Assembly: GCF_019752095.1 (NCBI RefSeq)
Contig: NZ_JAIEMO010000008.1
Coordinates: 1-64,000 of the forward strand
Origin: Nitrosomonas sp.
Lineage (GTDB): Bacteria > Pseudomonadota > Gammaproteobacteria > Burkholderiales > Nitrosomonadaceae
Direction: 5' to 3'
Length of the DNA: 64,000 nucleotides
Part shown: positions 1 to 8,044 of the stretch, piece after piece
Position numbering within the stretch: position 1 is the stretch's first letter
Layout of the letters: every line of letters starts with the position of its first letter
The notes under the pieces: model-generated
Told to the model about the DNA's origin: nothing
The model's database searches: none
Seen by the model: only the letters and a program-made list of their open reading frames with translations
Made by a program: the position numbers and the translations under genes

Positions 1-84
1 ATCAGCAATGGCGGGGTTGCGCGTATTCGTCATGCCGGATCAGGCGCAGTGCTGGAGTTGTTGAACGGGAAATTGTCCGCTTAG
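1..84 (+). CDS. C-terminal end of an unidentified protein (cut by window start)
   Basis: Frame 1 is open from the first base and ends at TAG 82-84, leaving 27 residues that finish in LLNGKLSA. Too little remains for a family call. The tail loosely resembles the end of histidine-phosphatase-type proteins, but this is a guess. The gene converges on the minus-strand polysaccharide operon, and a strong inverted repeat lies between them. Confidence 0.5.
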   Translation: MSNGGVARIRHAGSGAVLELLNGKLSA

Positions 85-124
85 ATGGCAGGAAGAAAGA
101 TTTATATTTGGCTGTGGTTTACAG

Positions 125-175
125 GTTGTTGAAAAACTAACTGCATCGGCTACTTCGAGAACGTTTTTCAACAAC
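125..175. terminator. 13-bp perfect inverted repeat between convergent genes
   Basis: The arm GTTGTTGAAAAAC (125-137) is exactly complementary to 163-175, with a 25-nt loop. It lies 4 nt past the stop of the minus-strand HlyD gene and 40 nt past the stop of the plus-strand partial gene. A bidirectional transcription stop is the simplest reading. No long T run follows the stem, so it could also be a dispersed chromosomal repeat. Confidence 0.5.
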
Positions 176-178
176 TTC

Positions 179-1228
179 TTAATAGAAATAAATTGTTACC
201 GGCATTCCATTGATTAGCCGATTGTTAGGAGTCTCAATAAATTCCAAATGCGCCAGTATCGCTGTGCGGACTGGTTCGAGCGGATTAACTTCTTCTGTCA
301 GTGTTTTTTGCGTGACACCCGGAACGGAAATTATCTTTGCTTTTGTTTTTTCTTTGTTGGGAAATTTCACAATTACAATTTGGCCTTCTACCGCGTAGTC
401 TTGGTATTTGGGTGGAATAAAGGCATCAACATATACTTTCTCAGGGAAAATAATTTCAAGCAATGCTTGTCCACGGCCCAAATATTCTCCAGGCTGCACA
501 AATATCTCGGTAACTATTCCATTTCCTGTGGGTGCAACAAGGCTTAGCTGTTGTATCTGGTCTTGAATTTTCTCAAACTCAAGTTGCATTTGGCTAATCT
601 GATTTGAAACTCTACGCATTTCAGCTGACTGATTCTGCTCTTTATTTTCTGCTTTCTCAAGGGCTACTATATTTTCAAGTGTTCTCTGATACTGATTCTT
701 AGCTGAAGCAATTTCGGCTTGAGTAGCCGCGCCCTGCTTAAACAGTGTTTCATAATGCTGCAGGCGTCTGTGTGCAAATATCTTATGTTCTTGGGCGTAA
801 TTCATTAATTGTGCCGAATTTGACGTCGACTGATTGGCTTGTGTTGATATATTTTGCTTTTCTTTATTTAGCGCATCAATTTCAATCTTTAACCGACCAT
901 GGCTATCAAGTAATGGTATGTTGGTCAGTTCAGCCAATTGATCGCCTTCCGAAACTGTTTGTAATGGTTCGACAAATATTTGTTGAACATAGCCATCAAC
1001 AGCGGTACGGACTGGAATATTGGCGACTCTAATGCGCCCGTTTGCTTCAATTGCAATTGTTTCCCACATAATTATTCCCAACAAATAAATGATCGGGAGA
1101 CTAGAGATCGCGACAATCAAATACCAACGCCAAGGTCTGCCAGGGCGCTTTGCTTCACTATAGTGAACGCGTAATCCTCGATCGATATCCGGGGCTTTAT
1201 TTTCAGGTTGATTAAAGCGGATTTTCAT
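179..1228 (-). CDS. HlyD/Alg44-like membrane fusion protein of a polysaccharide exporter
   Basis: 349 residues. A cytoplasmic N-terminus of about 35 residues, rich in Arg/Lys/Pro, is followed by one membrane helix (about 36-55). Next come a biotinyl-lipoyl half (about 65-105), a long coiled coil (about 110-230), the second lipoyl half (VAPTGNGIVTEIFV) and a beta-barrel domain. This is the HlyD/EmrA periplasmic adaptor architecture. It should bridge the inner-membrane synthase to the TolC-like protein encoded just upstream. Its ATG lies inside the end of that gene (17-nt overlap), so the two are translationally linked. It is the last gene of the operon. The general role is well supported; the exported substrate is unknown. 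Confidence 0.8.
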   Translation of the reverse strand: MKIRFNQPENKAPDIDRGLRVHYSEAKRPGRPWRWYLIVAISSLPIIYLLGIIMWETIAIEANGRIRVANIPVRTAVDGYVQQIFVEPLQTVSEGDQLAELTNIPLLDSHGRLKIEIDALNKEKQNISTQANQSTSNSAQLMNYAQEHKIFAHRRLQHYETLFKQGAATQAEIASAKNQYQRTLENIVALEKAENKEQNQSAEMRRVSNQISQMQLEFEKIQDQIQQLSLVAPTGNGIVTEIFVQPGEYLGRGQALLEIIFPEKVYVDAFIPPKYQDYAVEGQIVIVKFPNKEKTKAKIISVPGVTQKTLTEEVNPLEPVRTAILAHLEFIETPNNRLINGMPVTIYFY

Positions 1229-3377
1229 GAAGGTAATTTTCCCAGTCTAGCCATGATTGAATAATGAGACCACCAAAGTTTGCGCTTTGTAGTTGATCCT
1301 GAAGTTGCTGCATTGCACTGACAAAATTACGCTGCGGCTTATGTGCATAGCTGTTTTCGGGACCTAATTCCTTCTCTAAGCTTTGCGCAAGACTAAACAC
1401 GAGCATTGGATGTTGTTGCATAGCCGATTTAAGCGTCGTGACAATGCCCTGTATGTTCATCGAATAGTACATAACTGTAATTTCTTTGACTTCGATCGTG
1501 CTTAGTTCACAGAGAATGCATAAACCAAAGGATGACTCCTTGGTTAAGTAACGTGGGTGAATACTGATACCTACAGTCCATGGAGAGATCGCTGCTACCT
1601 GCCGAATTGTTTCGACAAACTCCTCCAACCTTGCTCTTCCAGCCAGCTCCGATTCCAGTTGATCCGGCTCAATATCAAGATGCAACCTGTCGAAATTAAT
1701 GCCTGCTAGTTTACGGATAATTTGCAGTAAATTATCGCGATACTCGGGTAAAATCCAGTCTGGATCACCTAAAAGTAATTCAATCTTTTTTTTGTGACGA
1801 CGAGCCTCATGCAAAAAGTTTTGCAGACGCTTTGGGTTTTCTGCAACTTGTGAAATTTGCTGTGCATCCAGAGAAACAAGAAAACGATTAAATGATTGGG
1901 TTTCTTTTTCTTCCCATAATCCAGTTTGTGTCATTAATTGCTCAGAATTCCAGACATAAGCAGCAAGTGGGCCAGAAAAAGATTGTGTGTTCACGGGTGA
2001 AACATGTTCAGTTCGTTGTTTTGACGTTGCTTTATCTCCACGCATTAGAAATTGTTTTGCTTGATGCAGCGGGTCGATCAATGAAGTGATGTCAGTTTCC
2101 GGGTAACTATCTTCTGCGGGCATGTTCGGTAATAAAATAAATTGGCGCAAGCGGATATGCAGCTTCCAGTGCTCGGATTCTGCTTCGATATTTTCTATCG
2201 CGATACGATAATAGGCATTCAGTGCTTGTAGGTATTGTTCAATCACATCTCCATCCAGTACTTGCAGGCGAAGATATCTTTCGCGCATTAATTCTTGCGC
2301 GGCTTCAAGGCGGGTACGCTGAAAATTGATTTGTTGATCCAATTGCTGGAAGCTACTCAGTAGTGCATGAAAATCGTGTTGCAACTCCTGATCCCGTCGT
2401 GTGTAATCCGCGCGCAAGCTGATCAATTGACTATTTAATCGAGACTGTTCATTTTTCCGGTAACTGACAATTTCGAGTGGCATTCTGAAATTAAAACCAA
2501 CCGCTCCGCCATATCCCCATTGCATCCCCTCAGGTGGTGATGGATGAGGAATTGCCGGCCCTCCAAAACCAGTGACTGAAACATCAGATTCTATTCCCTG
2601 CCAATTTTGAGTATCCCGAATATTTTGCAGATTATCTATTTGCGTCTGTAATATTCTCAGATCAAGCTGATCGACTTCGTTAGAGACGGTATTTGCAATT
2701 TTGCCTAACGTCGGTTTAACGGGTGTAAAAGGCATTACCGCTGAATTAGTTAAATGCGCCAATCGCATTAATGCCTGATTGCTGTTATTGTAAAATTCAA
2801 CTTGTGTTCGTTGCGCCCGCTCAAAAGCGGAAAGAAACTCGAAGTAATCTGACTTAAACAATAGACCTGCTTCTTGTCGCTTGCGTAGCAAATCTTCAAC
2901 GCCTTCATTACGCAAATGCAGATAGGTATCTGTCAACGACAGGACTTTTCGTGCGCTCCAATAGGCTGCGTAGTTTTCTTCTAAAAAAAGTGCTGCCAGC
3001 CGACGGCTCCAGTCTAAGCGAATAGTTTCAATTCTCACTTGTGTCGCTGCGTCTTCAATAGCACGTTGCTGTCGTTCAGCACTGCCCAGCAAAGGGTAGC
3101 GCAACCCAATACGCGCAAGAGGATCAAAAAAATGCCCAAATGGCTCTCGTGCAAAAGGGCTTTTTTGGAAACCACCGGAAACACCCCCAAATACTTCCAG
3201 GCCCTTGAGTGCCTCTTGAGCCAGTAAGTTAGATCGCTGCGCTTCTAAATCAGCTTGTGCTTTCAATATCGATGCCGCTTGATCAAGATGCGAGTAAAAT
3301 TCAGACAGCGTTCTTGGTTCAGCAAACGCACTTGAATTGAGCATTATCAGTAAGGCTAATAGGTATAAGGAACGCAC
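1212..3377 (-). CDS. TolC-like outer-membrane protein fused to a TIM-barrel-like (glycosidase-like) domain
   Basis: I chose the GTG at 3377. It is 2 nt after the TAA of the glycosyltransferase gene and 9 nt after the Shine-Dalgarno-like AAGGGGAA. It gives 721 residues beginning MRSLYLLALLIM...AFA, a clean signal peptide. An upstream ATG at 3407 would add ten non-signal residues. Roughly residues 25-420 are TolC/OEP-like: long alpha-helical repeats with coiled coil and Gln-rich turns. After a linker, about 470-721 looks like a different domain with alternating strands and helices, including LHLDIEP, VGISIHPRYL, ITVMYYSMN and GLIIQSWLDW. The D-x-E strand end is reminiscent of GH18-like or related TIM-barrel hydrolases. 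An outer-membrane channel carrying its own carbohydrate-active domain would fit polymer trimming during export. The fold of the second half is inference. Confidence 0.7.
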   Translation of the reverse strand: MRSLYLLALLIMLNSSAFAEPRTLSEFYSHLDQAASILKAQADLEAQRSNLLAQEALKGLEVFGGVSGGFQKSPFAREPFGHFFDPLARIGLRYPLLGSAERQQRAIEDAATQVRIETIRLDWSRRLAALFLEENYAAYWSARKVLSLTDTYLHLRNEGVEDLLRKRQEAGLLFKSDYFEFLSAFERAQRTQVEFYNNSNQALMRLAHLTNSAVMPFTPVKPTLGKIANTVSNEVDQLDLRILQTQIDNLQNIRDTQNWQGIESDVSVTGFGGPAIPHPSPPEGMQWGYGGAVGFNFRMPLEIVSYRKNEQSRLNSQLISLRADYTRRDQELQHDFHALLSSFQQLDQQINFQRTRLEAAQELMRERYLRLQVLDGDVIEQYLQALNAYYRIAIENIEAESEHWKLHIRLRQFILLPNMPAEDSYPETDITSLIDPLHQAKQFLMRGDKATSKQRTEHVSPVNTQSFSGPLAAYVWNSEQLMTQTGLWEEKETQSFNRFLVSLDAQQISQVAENPKRLQNFLHEARRHKKKIELLLGDPDWILPEYRDNLLQIIRKLAGINFDRLHLDIEPDQLESELAGRARLEEFVETIRQVAAISPWTVGISIHPRYLTKESSFGLCILCELSTIEVKEITVMYYSMNIQGIVTTLKSAMQQHPMLVFSLAQSLEKELGPENSYAHKPQRNFVSAMQQLQDQLQSANFGGLIIQSWLDWENYLHENPL

Positions 3378-3379
3378 TG

Positions 3380-4705
3380 TTACTGCTTCCCCTTCTGGAG
3401 CACCCATAGCGGTGCCATCGCCGAATCCAAGTGACCTTTATTGATAATCTGATTCAGGATAGCAAGCGCGCTCCAGACACGGGATATAAATTGAAATATC
3501 GGATAAATCGGAAGGATAAAAATAGCATTGCAGTCCTCCTTTCTTCTGTCTGTGATGAATATCAGATAGAGAATGTACTGAATGGTAATGAGGCAAAAAT
3601 AGAATGCATAAACCAATGTCATGCTAAGTAAAAAAGCATATAGCGGAAGCTTCACAGCGATATAAATCGTATATAACACAATTGAGAAAGGCATGACAAT
3701 CTGAAATAAGATGCCGTACCAAAGCAGGAAAATGAGATTCTTCCATCCCATCATGGAAGCTGAAATACCATACTTGTGCTTATTCGAGTATATGTACCAA
3801 AGATCGCCATCCCATCTTAAGCGTTGTTTAAGAAAATCTATTAAACTTTCGGGTACGTCGGTATGTGAAACGGCCCCTGGTTCAAATTCAATTTGCAGAT
3901 GTGGATAGCGCTTGTAATATTGTTTGATACGAAGTGTCAAATCCAGATCCTCTGCAGTTCCAGTATTCCACCCCCCTACTTGTTGTAGGAAGGACTTTCT
4001 GAAAATACCGAATGCTCCAGGTACGTTATTGATAACTCCCAGCTTCGCAAAGCCTAATTTTCCCACCTGCATCGTCAACATATACTCTAAATTCTGCAAT
4101 CGTGTCATGATTGTTTTTCTAGCGTTACGTACTCGCATCGGCCCTGTGACGGCCACCATATCAGGGTTCCTAAAATGCGCTGCGGCATAGTGAATCATCT
4201 GATTATCAAATGATGTGTCACCATCCAGTGCAAGAAAAATCTCCCCTTGAGCTCGGCTTAGCCCTGCATTGAGTGAAGAAACTCTGCCTCCGCGCTGAAA
4301 CTTCGGAATAATCACCAGCGAGCGTTTAGGATATTGCGAAACTAAAGGCGCGAGTTCCACTAGAGCATGATAAGTGGCTTGATTTTTTTTCACTCCGTCC
4401 ACCATTGCAATTATTTCTATGTGCCCGGGATAGATTTGTTCCAATAGTGATATCACCGTGCTTTGAACAGCTTTCCCTTCGGCATAGCAGGTGATCGCAC
4501 AGGTCACACGGGGAAAGTAATGAAGCGTCAAAGGTGCCTCTATAGCATTCTTAATCAGATAGCGAAATGCGCTCATCCAATTGATGAAATAAAGCGGCAG
4601 CTCAAAAAACAACACAAATGGAATCAGCATGAATACATACTGAAAATCCTGATAGCGTGACAAGGTAGCCTGAAACAAATACCAAGCCTGATTCAGACTT
4701 TCCAT
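3380..4705 (-). CDS. Processive family-2 glycosyltransferase (PgaC/HasA/BcsA-like polysaccharide synthase)
   Basis: 441 residues. An N-terminal membrane segment (about 22-45) precedes a GT2 catalytic domain with the expected pattern: a nucleotide-binding Asp (MVDGVKKN), the DxD-type LDGDTSF, the catalytic-base Asp in TAEDLDL and the QRLRW signature of processive synthases. Several C-terminal membrane helices follow (about 320-405). These features predict polymerisation of a beta-linked polysaccharide from UDP- or GDP-sugars with extrusion through the inner membrane. No PilZ domain is visible, so c-di-GMP control, if present, would come from the upstream TackOD1/GGDEF protein. The sugar cannot be deduced. 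The gene starts 3 nt after the upstream stop and ends 2 nt before the next start. Confidence 0.85.
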   Translation of the reverse strand: MESLNQAWYLFQATLSRYQDFQYVFMLIPFVLFFELPLYFINWMSAFRYLIKNAIEAPLTLHYFPRVTCAITCYAEGKAVQSTVISLLEQIYPGHIEIIAMVDGVKKNQATYHALVELAPLVSQYPKRSLVIIPKFQRGGRVSSLNAGLSRAQGEIFLALDGDTSFDNQMIHYAAAHFRNPDMVAVTGPMRVRNARKTIMTRLQNLEYMLTMQVGKLGFAKLGVINNVPGAFGIFRKSFLQQVGGWNTGTAEDLDLTLRIKQYYKRYPHLQIEFEPGAVSHTDVPESLIDFLKQRLRWDGDLWYIYSNKHKYGISASMMGWKNLIFLLWYGILFQIVMPFSIVLYTIYIAVKLPLYAFLLSMTLVYAFYFCLITIQYILYLIFITDRRKEDCNAIFILPIYPIFQFISRVWSALAILNQIINKGHLDSAMAPLWVLQKGKQ

Positions 4706-4708
4706 AAA

Positions 4709-6127
4709 TTACAGTAACTCACCATATAGACGGGCAAGCAGCAGCTCAGCGTTTTCCTTGCTGGATAGTTTTTGCGAGGAAATACTAATAAAGCGAAAAT
4801 CCAATTTATGTTCGCTTTGTTCCAATAATAATTTCATGCTGCCTTCTATGCGCTTATGGAAACCGAATAATCCTTGTTCGTCAGTATTCGGCAGGAGCAG
4901 CCAAAGCATGTTTTCCGCTGTTCGGGTAGAAAGGTCAGGGGTGCGTAATAAGCTTCTCAATTGCTGCGCAAAGGATTCAAGCATTTGCAGTAATCGTGCA
5001 TGATTAAAAAGCTCGACTAATTCTGGTAAGTTGGCAAAATAAATTCCAAATAAACTGAAATTAACGTTTGGATAACGTCGTGACGTTACCATCATCCAAT
5101 CAAGATCGTGGATAAACAACTCGCGGGAAATGAAGTTGAGCTGATCAAAACCTGAAGATAAATCAAAAACTTCTCCACGAAAAGCGATTGTTCTTCCTTT
5201 GTCGCTTAAGCGCCAATTACGTATCTCATTTTGAATAAGTTCACTAGATTCCATCTCCTTCTCGCACATAGCGCAGCGAACCTGCACCTCGCCTTCAACG
5301 AATGACTGGCTACATGAATTGCACCGATAGTTTTCGATTGGCCTATCATAATCGCTGCCGATATGACGTAGCTGGGTATGGCATTTGGGGCAGATTAATG
5401 TGCCGCTATGCAGAAATTTTTCCTGCACATCAACACATCCGCAAGTGAAGCAATGTAGCGATGCTTGCATCTCTATGTCTATAGAAAGACAATTTGGACA
5501 AACATCAACAAAACTCAAATGAGAAGATCGACAATCGGTGCATTCCCGCTGACGATCAATCAACAGGATAGGATCGATTATTTTACTATTTGCAAGATTT
5601 CGCAGCCACTCAAAACTATCCGATTTATCTAGGCTTAGCGCTTCGAGTAATGGATAGCGATAGAAACGCGCGTGTTGCCAATCATGATATGGTTGAAGTA
5701 CAAAGTCCGGCCGCAACCAGAAATATTTAATCAGTCGTCCTTGATGAGTGATATAGGTTTCATTACTCTTCAGGGATTTCAGCAAATTATCAAACTGATT
5801 TATTTCTTCTCGTAAATCTGTGGGCTGTGGTAGCTGTCCGTCGAGCATAAAGTCGTCGTACGGAAAAGCTGAATCGGTAATAAAACACAAAGATGCAAAA
5901 AATTCACTATCCTTACGCACTTTTCCAAGGATGGTGGAAATGTAATGCTTATCCTTTCCTTGGATGATAAAAGCTGATGGGATAATTCTTTCCTTCTCCC
6001 AAACTGAAAAATCACTAAAATGTGAAATATTAAAGAGATTTTTGTATTCACTTGATAAATCAATTTCTTCTTGGTCTTGGGAGAAAACAATAAGCATGTC
6101 TGGCTTCCAATGATTCTTGAATTGCAA
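4709..6127 (-). CDS. TackOD1-type zinc-ribbon protein with degenerate GGDEF domain; probable c-di-GMP receptor
   Basis: 472 residues, soluble, first gene of the polysaccharide operon. Residues 196-288 contain six CxxC knuckles (C196/199, 210/213, 226/229, 246/249, 269/272, 285/288), that is, about three zinc ribbons. This resembles the TackOD1 output domain known from signalling proteins. From about 310 to the end it matches a GGDEF domain in spacing, but the active-site loop reads TAENM (403-407) instead of GGDEF. The inhibitory-site motif RxxD is intact as RTPD (395-398) at the correct distance. I infer no cyclase activity but possible c-di-GMP binding, making it the sensor that gates the synthase. 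Assignment of the N-terminal 190 residues to TackOD1 is from memory of the family and is moderately sure. Confidence 0.7.
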   Translation of the reverse strand: MQFKNHWKPDMLIVFSQDQEEIDLSSEYKNLFNISHFSDFSVWEKERIIPSAFIIQGKDKHYISTILGKVRKDSEFFASLCFITDSAFPYDDFMLDGQLPQPTDLREEINQFDNLLKSLKSNETYITHQGRLIKYFWLRPDFVLQPYHDWQHARFYRYPLLEALSLDKSDSFEWLRNLANSKIIDPILLIDRQRECTDCRSSHLSFVDVCPNCLSIDIEMQASLHCFTCGCVDVQEKFLHSGTLICPKCHTQLRHIGSDYDRPIENYRCNSCSQSFVEGEVQVRCAMCEKEMESSELIQNEIRNWRLSDKGRTIAFRGEVFDLSSGFDQLNFISRELFIHDLDWMMVTSRRYPNVNFSLFGIYFANLPELVELFNHARLLQMLESFAQQLRSLLRTPDLSTRTAENMLWLLLPNTDEQGLFGFHKRIEGSMKLLLEQSEHKLDFRFISISSQKLSSKENAELLLARLYGELL

Positions 6128-6628
6128 AATTAACTATCAATTAGGATAGTAAGGTGAACTACTTTAAAGCAAGTAAGAAATAAATTACGCCATTATGTGT
6201 GGTTTTATACAATTGTGTTTAATATTCTCATGCAACTATGTTGAATAATTGGAATATTGGATTATAGCTTATCATTCTTTTAATTTGAAATTCCCGTTTC
6301 AATTTGTTTGCGTTTGGCAAGCAAGCCGTGTAGAAATACAACAGCGCATGGCTAAGCCAGAAGAAATTATCCCTGGTAACTATCTGGAATGATAAAAGAA
6401 CAGTTGGGGCGGCTTAATGCATGGCGTCCATCTATTCTGCACTCAACGTGAACTTTCAATGAATGCAATCCGGGTTAGATTTATTTCGGGCGCGCGACGA
6501 AATTTTAGTGTCAATTGAAAAAGAAATGTTGCCAAAAAGTTACTGTACTGTTTAATTATTTAAAAATTTACGACGAGCACTCTAATTTGGTAATATTGTT
6601 TGACTTATCGAGAATCAGGGGGTATACG
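6128..6628. other. 501-nt divergent intergenic region
   Basis: This AT-rich spacer separates the minus-strand polysaccharide operon from the plus-strand exported-protein genes, so it should hold both promoters. I see no convincing -35/-10 pair, no tRNA and no long repeat. The stretch around 6300-6480 is visibly less AT-rich than its flanks and contains only short open frames. It could be the remains of a decayed gene, but I recognise nothing in it. Confidence 0.4.
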
Positions 6629-6997
6629 ATGCGTACAAAACAATTCAGTATGATTTTTTATACAGTGCTGCTAGTGGCATTCATGAATAGCACAGTGTCA
6701 GCTAGACAGGATCTCAGTGAAATTCAAAGACAATTCAATGCGGAAACTATTAATAAACGCTTTAGTGTTCCAAGCGATGCCGCTCTAACATCTGCGCTCA
6801 AAGAGGCGACTCAGAAAGGCATGCCAACGAGGGGGCAAAGGTTTGCGCCAGGTTGCGTTGGTCTAGGATGTGGGGGTTCTGCTGCTATTGGTCTGGGCAA
6901 CTTTGGTTACGGCAGTTATTTTGGAGGCTATGCTCGTCCATATTATGGCGGTTTATATGGCGCAAATAGTTATCTGCCTTTTTATTCGGGTTGGTGA
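6629..6997 (+). CDS. Small exported Gly/Tyr-rich protein, unknown function
   Basis: I start at ATG 6629, preceded by AGGGGG at 6617-6622. The frame stays open upstream to 6515, but those residues are not signal-like. The resulting 122 residues open with MRTKQFSMIFYTVLLVAF...VSA, a standard Sec signal peptide. A polar middle follows, and the C-terminal third is rich in Gly and Tyr (GYGSYFGGYARPYYGGLYG) with two Cys in PGCVGLGCGG. Such tails occur in surface-associated or aggregation-prone small proteins. I do not recognise the family. It sits directly across from the polysaccharide operon and may belong to the same cell-surface programme, but no sequence evidence proves that. Confidence 0.6.
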   Translation: MRTKQFSMIFYTVLLVAFMNSTVSARQDLSEIQRQFNAETINKRFSVPSDAALTSALKEATQKGMPTRGQRFAPGCVGLGCGGSAAIGLGNFGYGSYFGGYARPYYGGLYGANSYLPFYSGW

Positions 6998-7029
6998 TAC
7001 TCAAAGTTTAGTGGGGTTACTTCGAGTAT
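6997..7029 (+). terminator. Stem-loop directly after the Gly/Tyr-rich gene
   Basis: ATACTCAAAGT (6997-7007) pairs with ACTTCGAGTAT (7019-7029) with one mismatch and an 11-nt loop. It begins on the last base of the stop codon. Only a short, broken T tract follows, so termination is plausible but weak. Confidence 0.4.
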
Positions 7030-7141
7030 GAGCCTTTAATAGTGGTTAATCTATCTCCTCAATTAAATTGGATTGGTGGATAATTTGCTATGGTCACTTA
7101 CAAGTGTTTTTTCATTTAATTACTAGAGAAGGGGAGATGAA

Positions 7142-7915
7142 ATGGGGGGGTACGCCAGCAAGAATACTTGGATATTGGCAGGAATCGTGATTTTTTCTTT
7201 GGTTCTAAGTGGGTGCGCGGCAGTTCATACATCCATTGCCAAGAAGGATTTGGATGTTCAAACTAAAATGAGTGATACCATTTTTCTTGACCCTGTTGAG
7301 CCGAGTCAGAGAACAGTTTATCTGAATGTTCGTAATACCTCCGACAAAACCAATTTTGATATTACAGCTACGGTGGCCAGGGCGCTGGAGGGTAGAGGTT
7401 ATCTCATTACTAATAATCCCAGAGAAGCGCATTACTGGCTGCAGGTTAATATTCTAAGCGTTGACAAAGCCAGTCCTACCGCTGCTGAAGCTGCTTTGAG
7501 AGCAGGTTATGGAGGCATGGGAAGCGCAGCGCTGGGTGCTGCTGTGGGAACGGCCACTGGTGCGGCGATTGATGGTTGGAGTGGGGCGGGTATAGGTGGA
7601 TTAGCTGGCGCAGCTGCTTTCGGTCTTGCCAGTACGCTTGCAGATGCTGCGGTGAAAGATGTGACTTATATGGCCATTACAGATGTTGAAATAGCAGAGC
7701 GAGTCGAGGAAGGTGTCATTGTTCGTGAAGATAGGCAACAAGATGCGAAGCAGGGGGTAGGCGGTGCAAGAAGGCAATCTTCGACAAAAGTCAGTGAAAT
7801 GAATAAATATCGTACTCGTGTAGTCAGCACGGCGAACAAAGCAAATTTGCAGTATGAAGAAGCTGCGGTTGAATTGACCAATGGCCTAGCTCGCTCCATT
7901 TCAGGGTTGTTCTAA
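7142..7915 (+). CDS. traT: TraT-like outer-membrane lipoprotein (complement resistance/surface exclusion family)
   Basis: 257 residues, ATG preceded by GGGGAG at 7131-7136. The N-terminus is a lipoprotein signal with lipobox LSGC. Next come the conserved TraT features: an NTSDK segment, a Gly/Ala-rich double hydrophobic stretch (about 120-165, GYGGMGSAALGAAVG and following) and the YMAITDVEIAER strand. Plasmid TraT proteins mediate surface exclusion and serum resistance. Here there are no conjugation genes nearby, so the role in this environmental bacterium is probably a general envelope one. A hairpin follows the gene. Confidence 0.85.
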   Translation: MGGYASKNTWILAGIVIFSLVLSGCAAVHTSIAKKDLDVQTKMSDTIFLDPVEPSQRTVYLNVRNTSDKTNFDITATVARALEGRGYLITNNPREAHYWLQVNILSVDKASPTAAEAALRAGYGGMGSAALGAAVGTATGAAIDGWSGAGIGGLAGAAAFGLASTLADAAVKDVTYMAITDVEIAERVEEGVIVREDRQQDAKQGVGGARRQSSTKVSEMNKYRTRVVSTANKANLQYEEAAVELTNGLARSISGLF

Positions 7916-7936
7916 ATGTAGTAGCAAATTGCTTGT

Positions 7937-7967
7937 TTCCCCCAGTGCTATTACAAGTATTGGGGAA
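7937..7967 (+). terminator. Imperfect hairpin after traT
   Basis: TTCCCCCAGTGCT (7937-7949) pairs with AGTATTGGGGAA (7956-7967), using one bulged C and two G-U pairs. It lies 22 nt after the traT stop. There is no clear T run, so the terminator call is tentative. Confidence 0.35.
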
Positions 7968-8044
7968 GAGATAGCAATATTGTTTGTTCTGAAAAGCTTT
8001 CAATTTACAAAGCGCAATATTCTTAGAAATTTAAGGGGATCGTG

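Noticed and set aside
6300..6480. Remnant of a mobile element upstream of the Gly/Tyr-rich gene
   Set aside because: Base composition differs slightly, but no transposase motif, terminal repeat or target duplication could be found.
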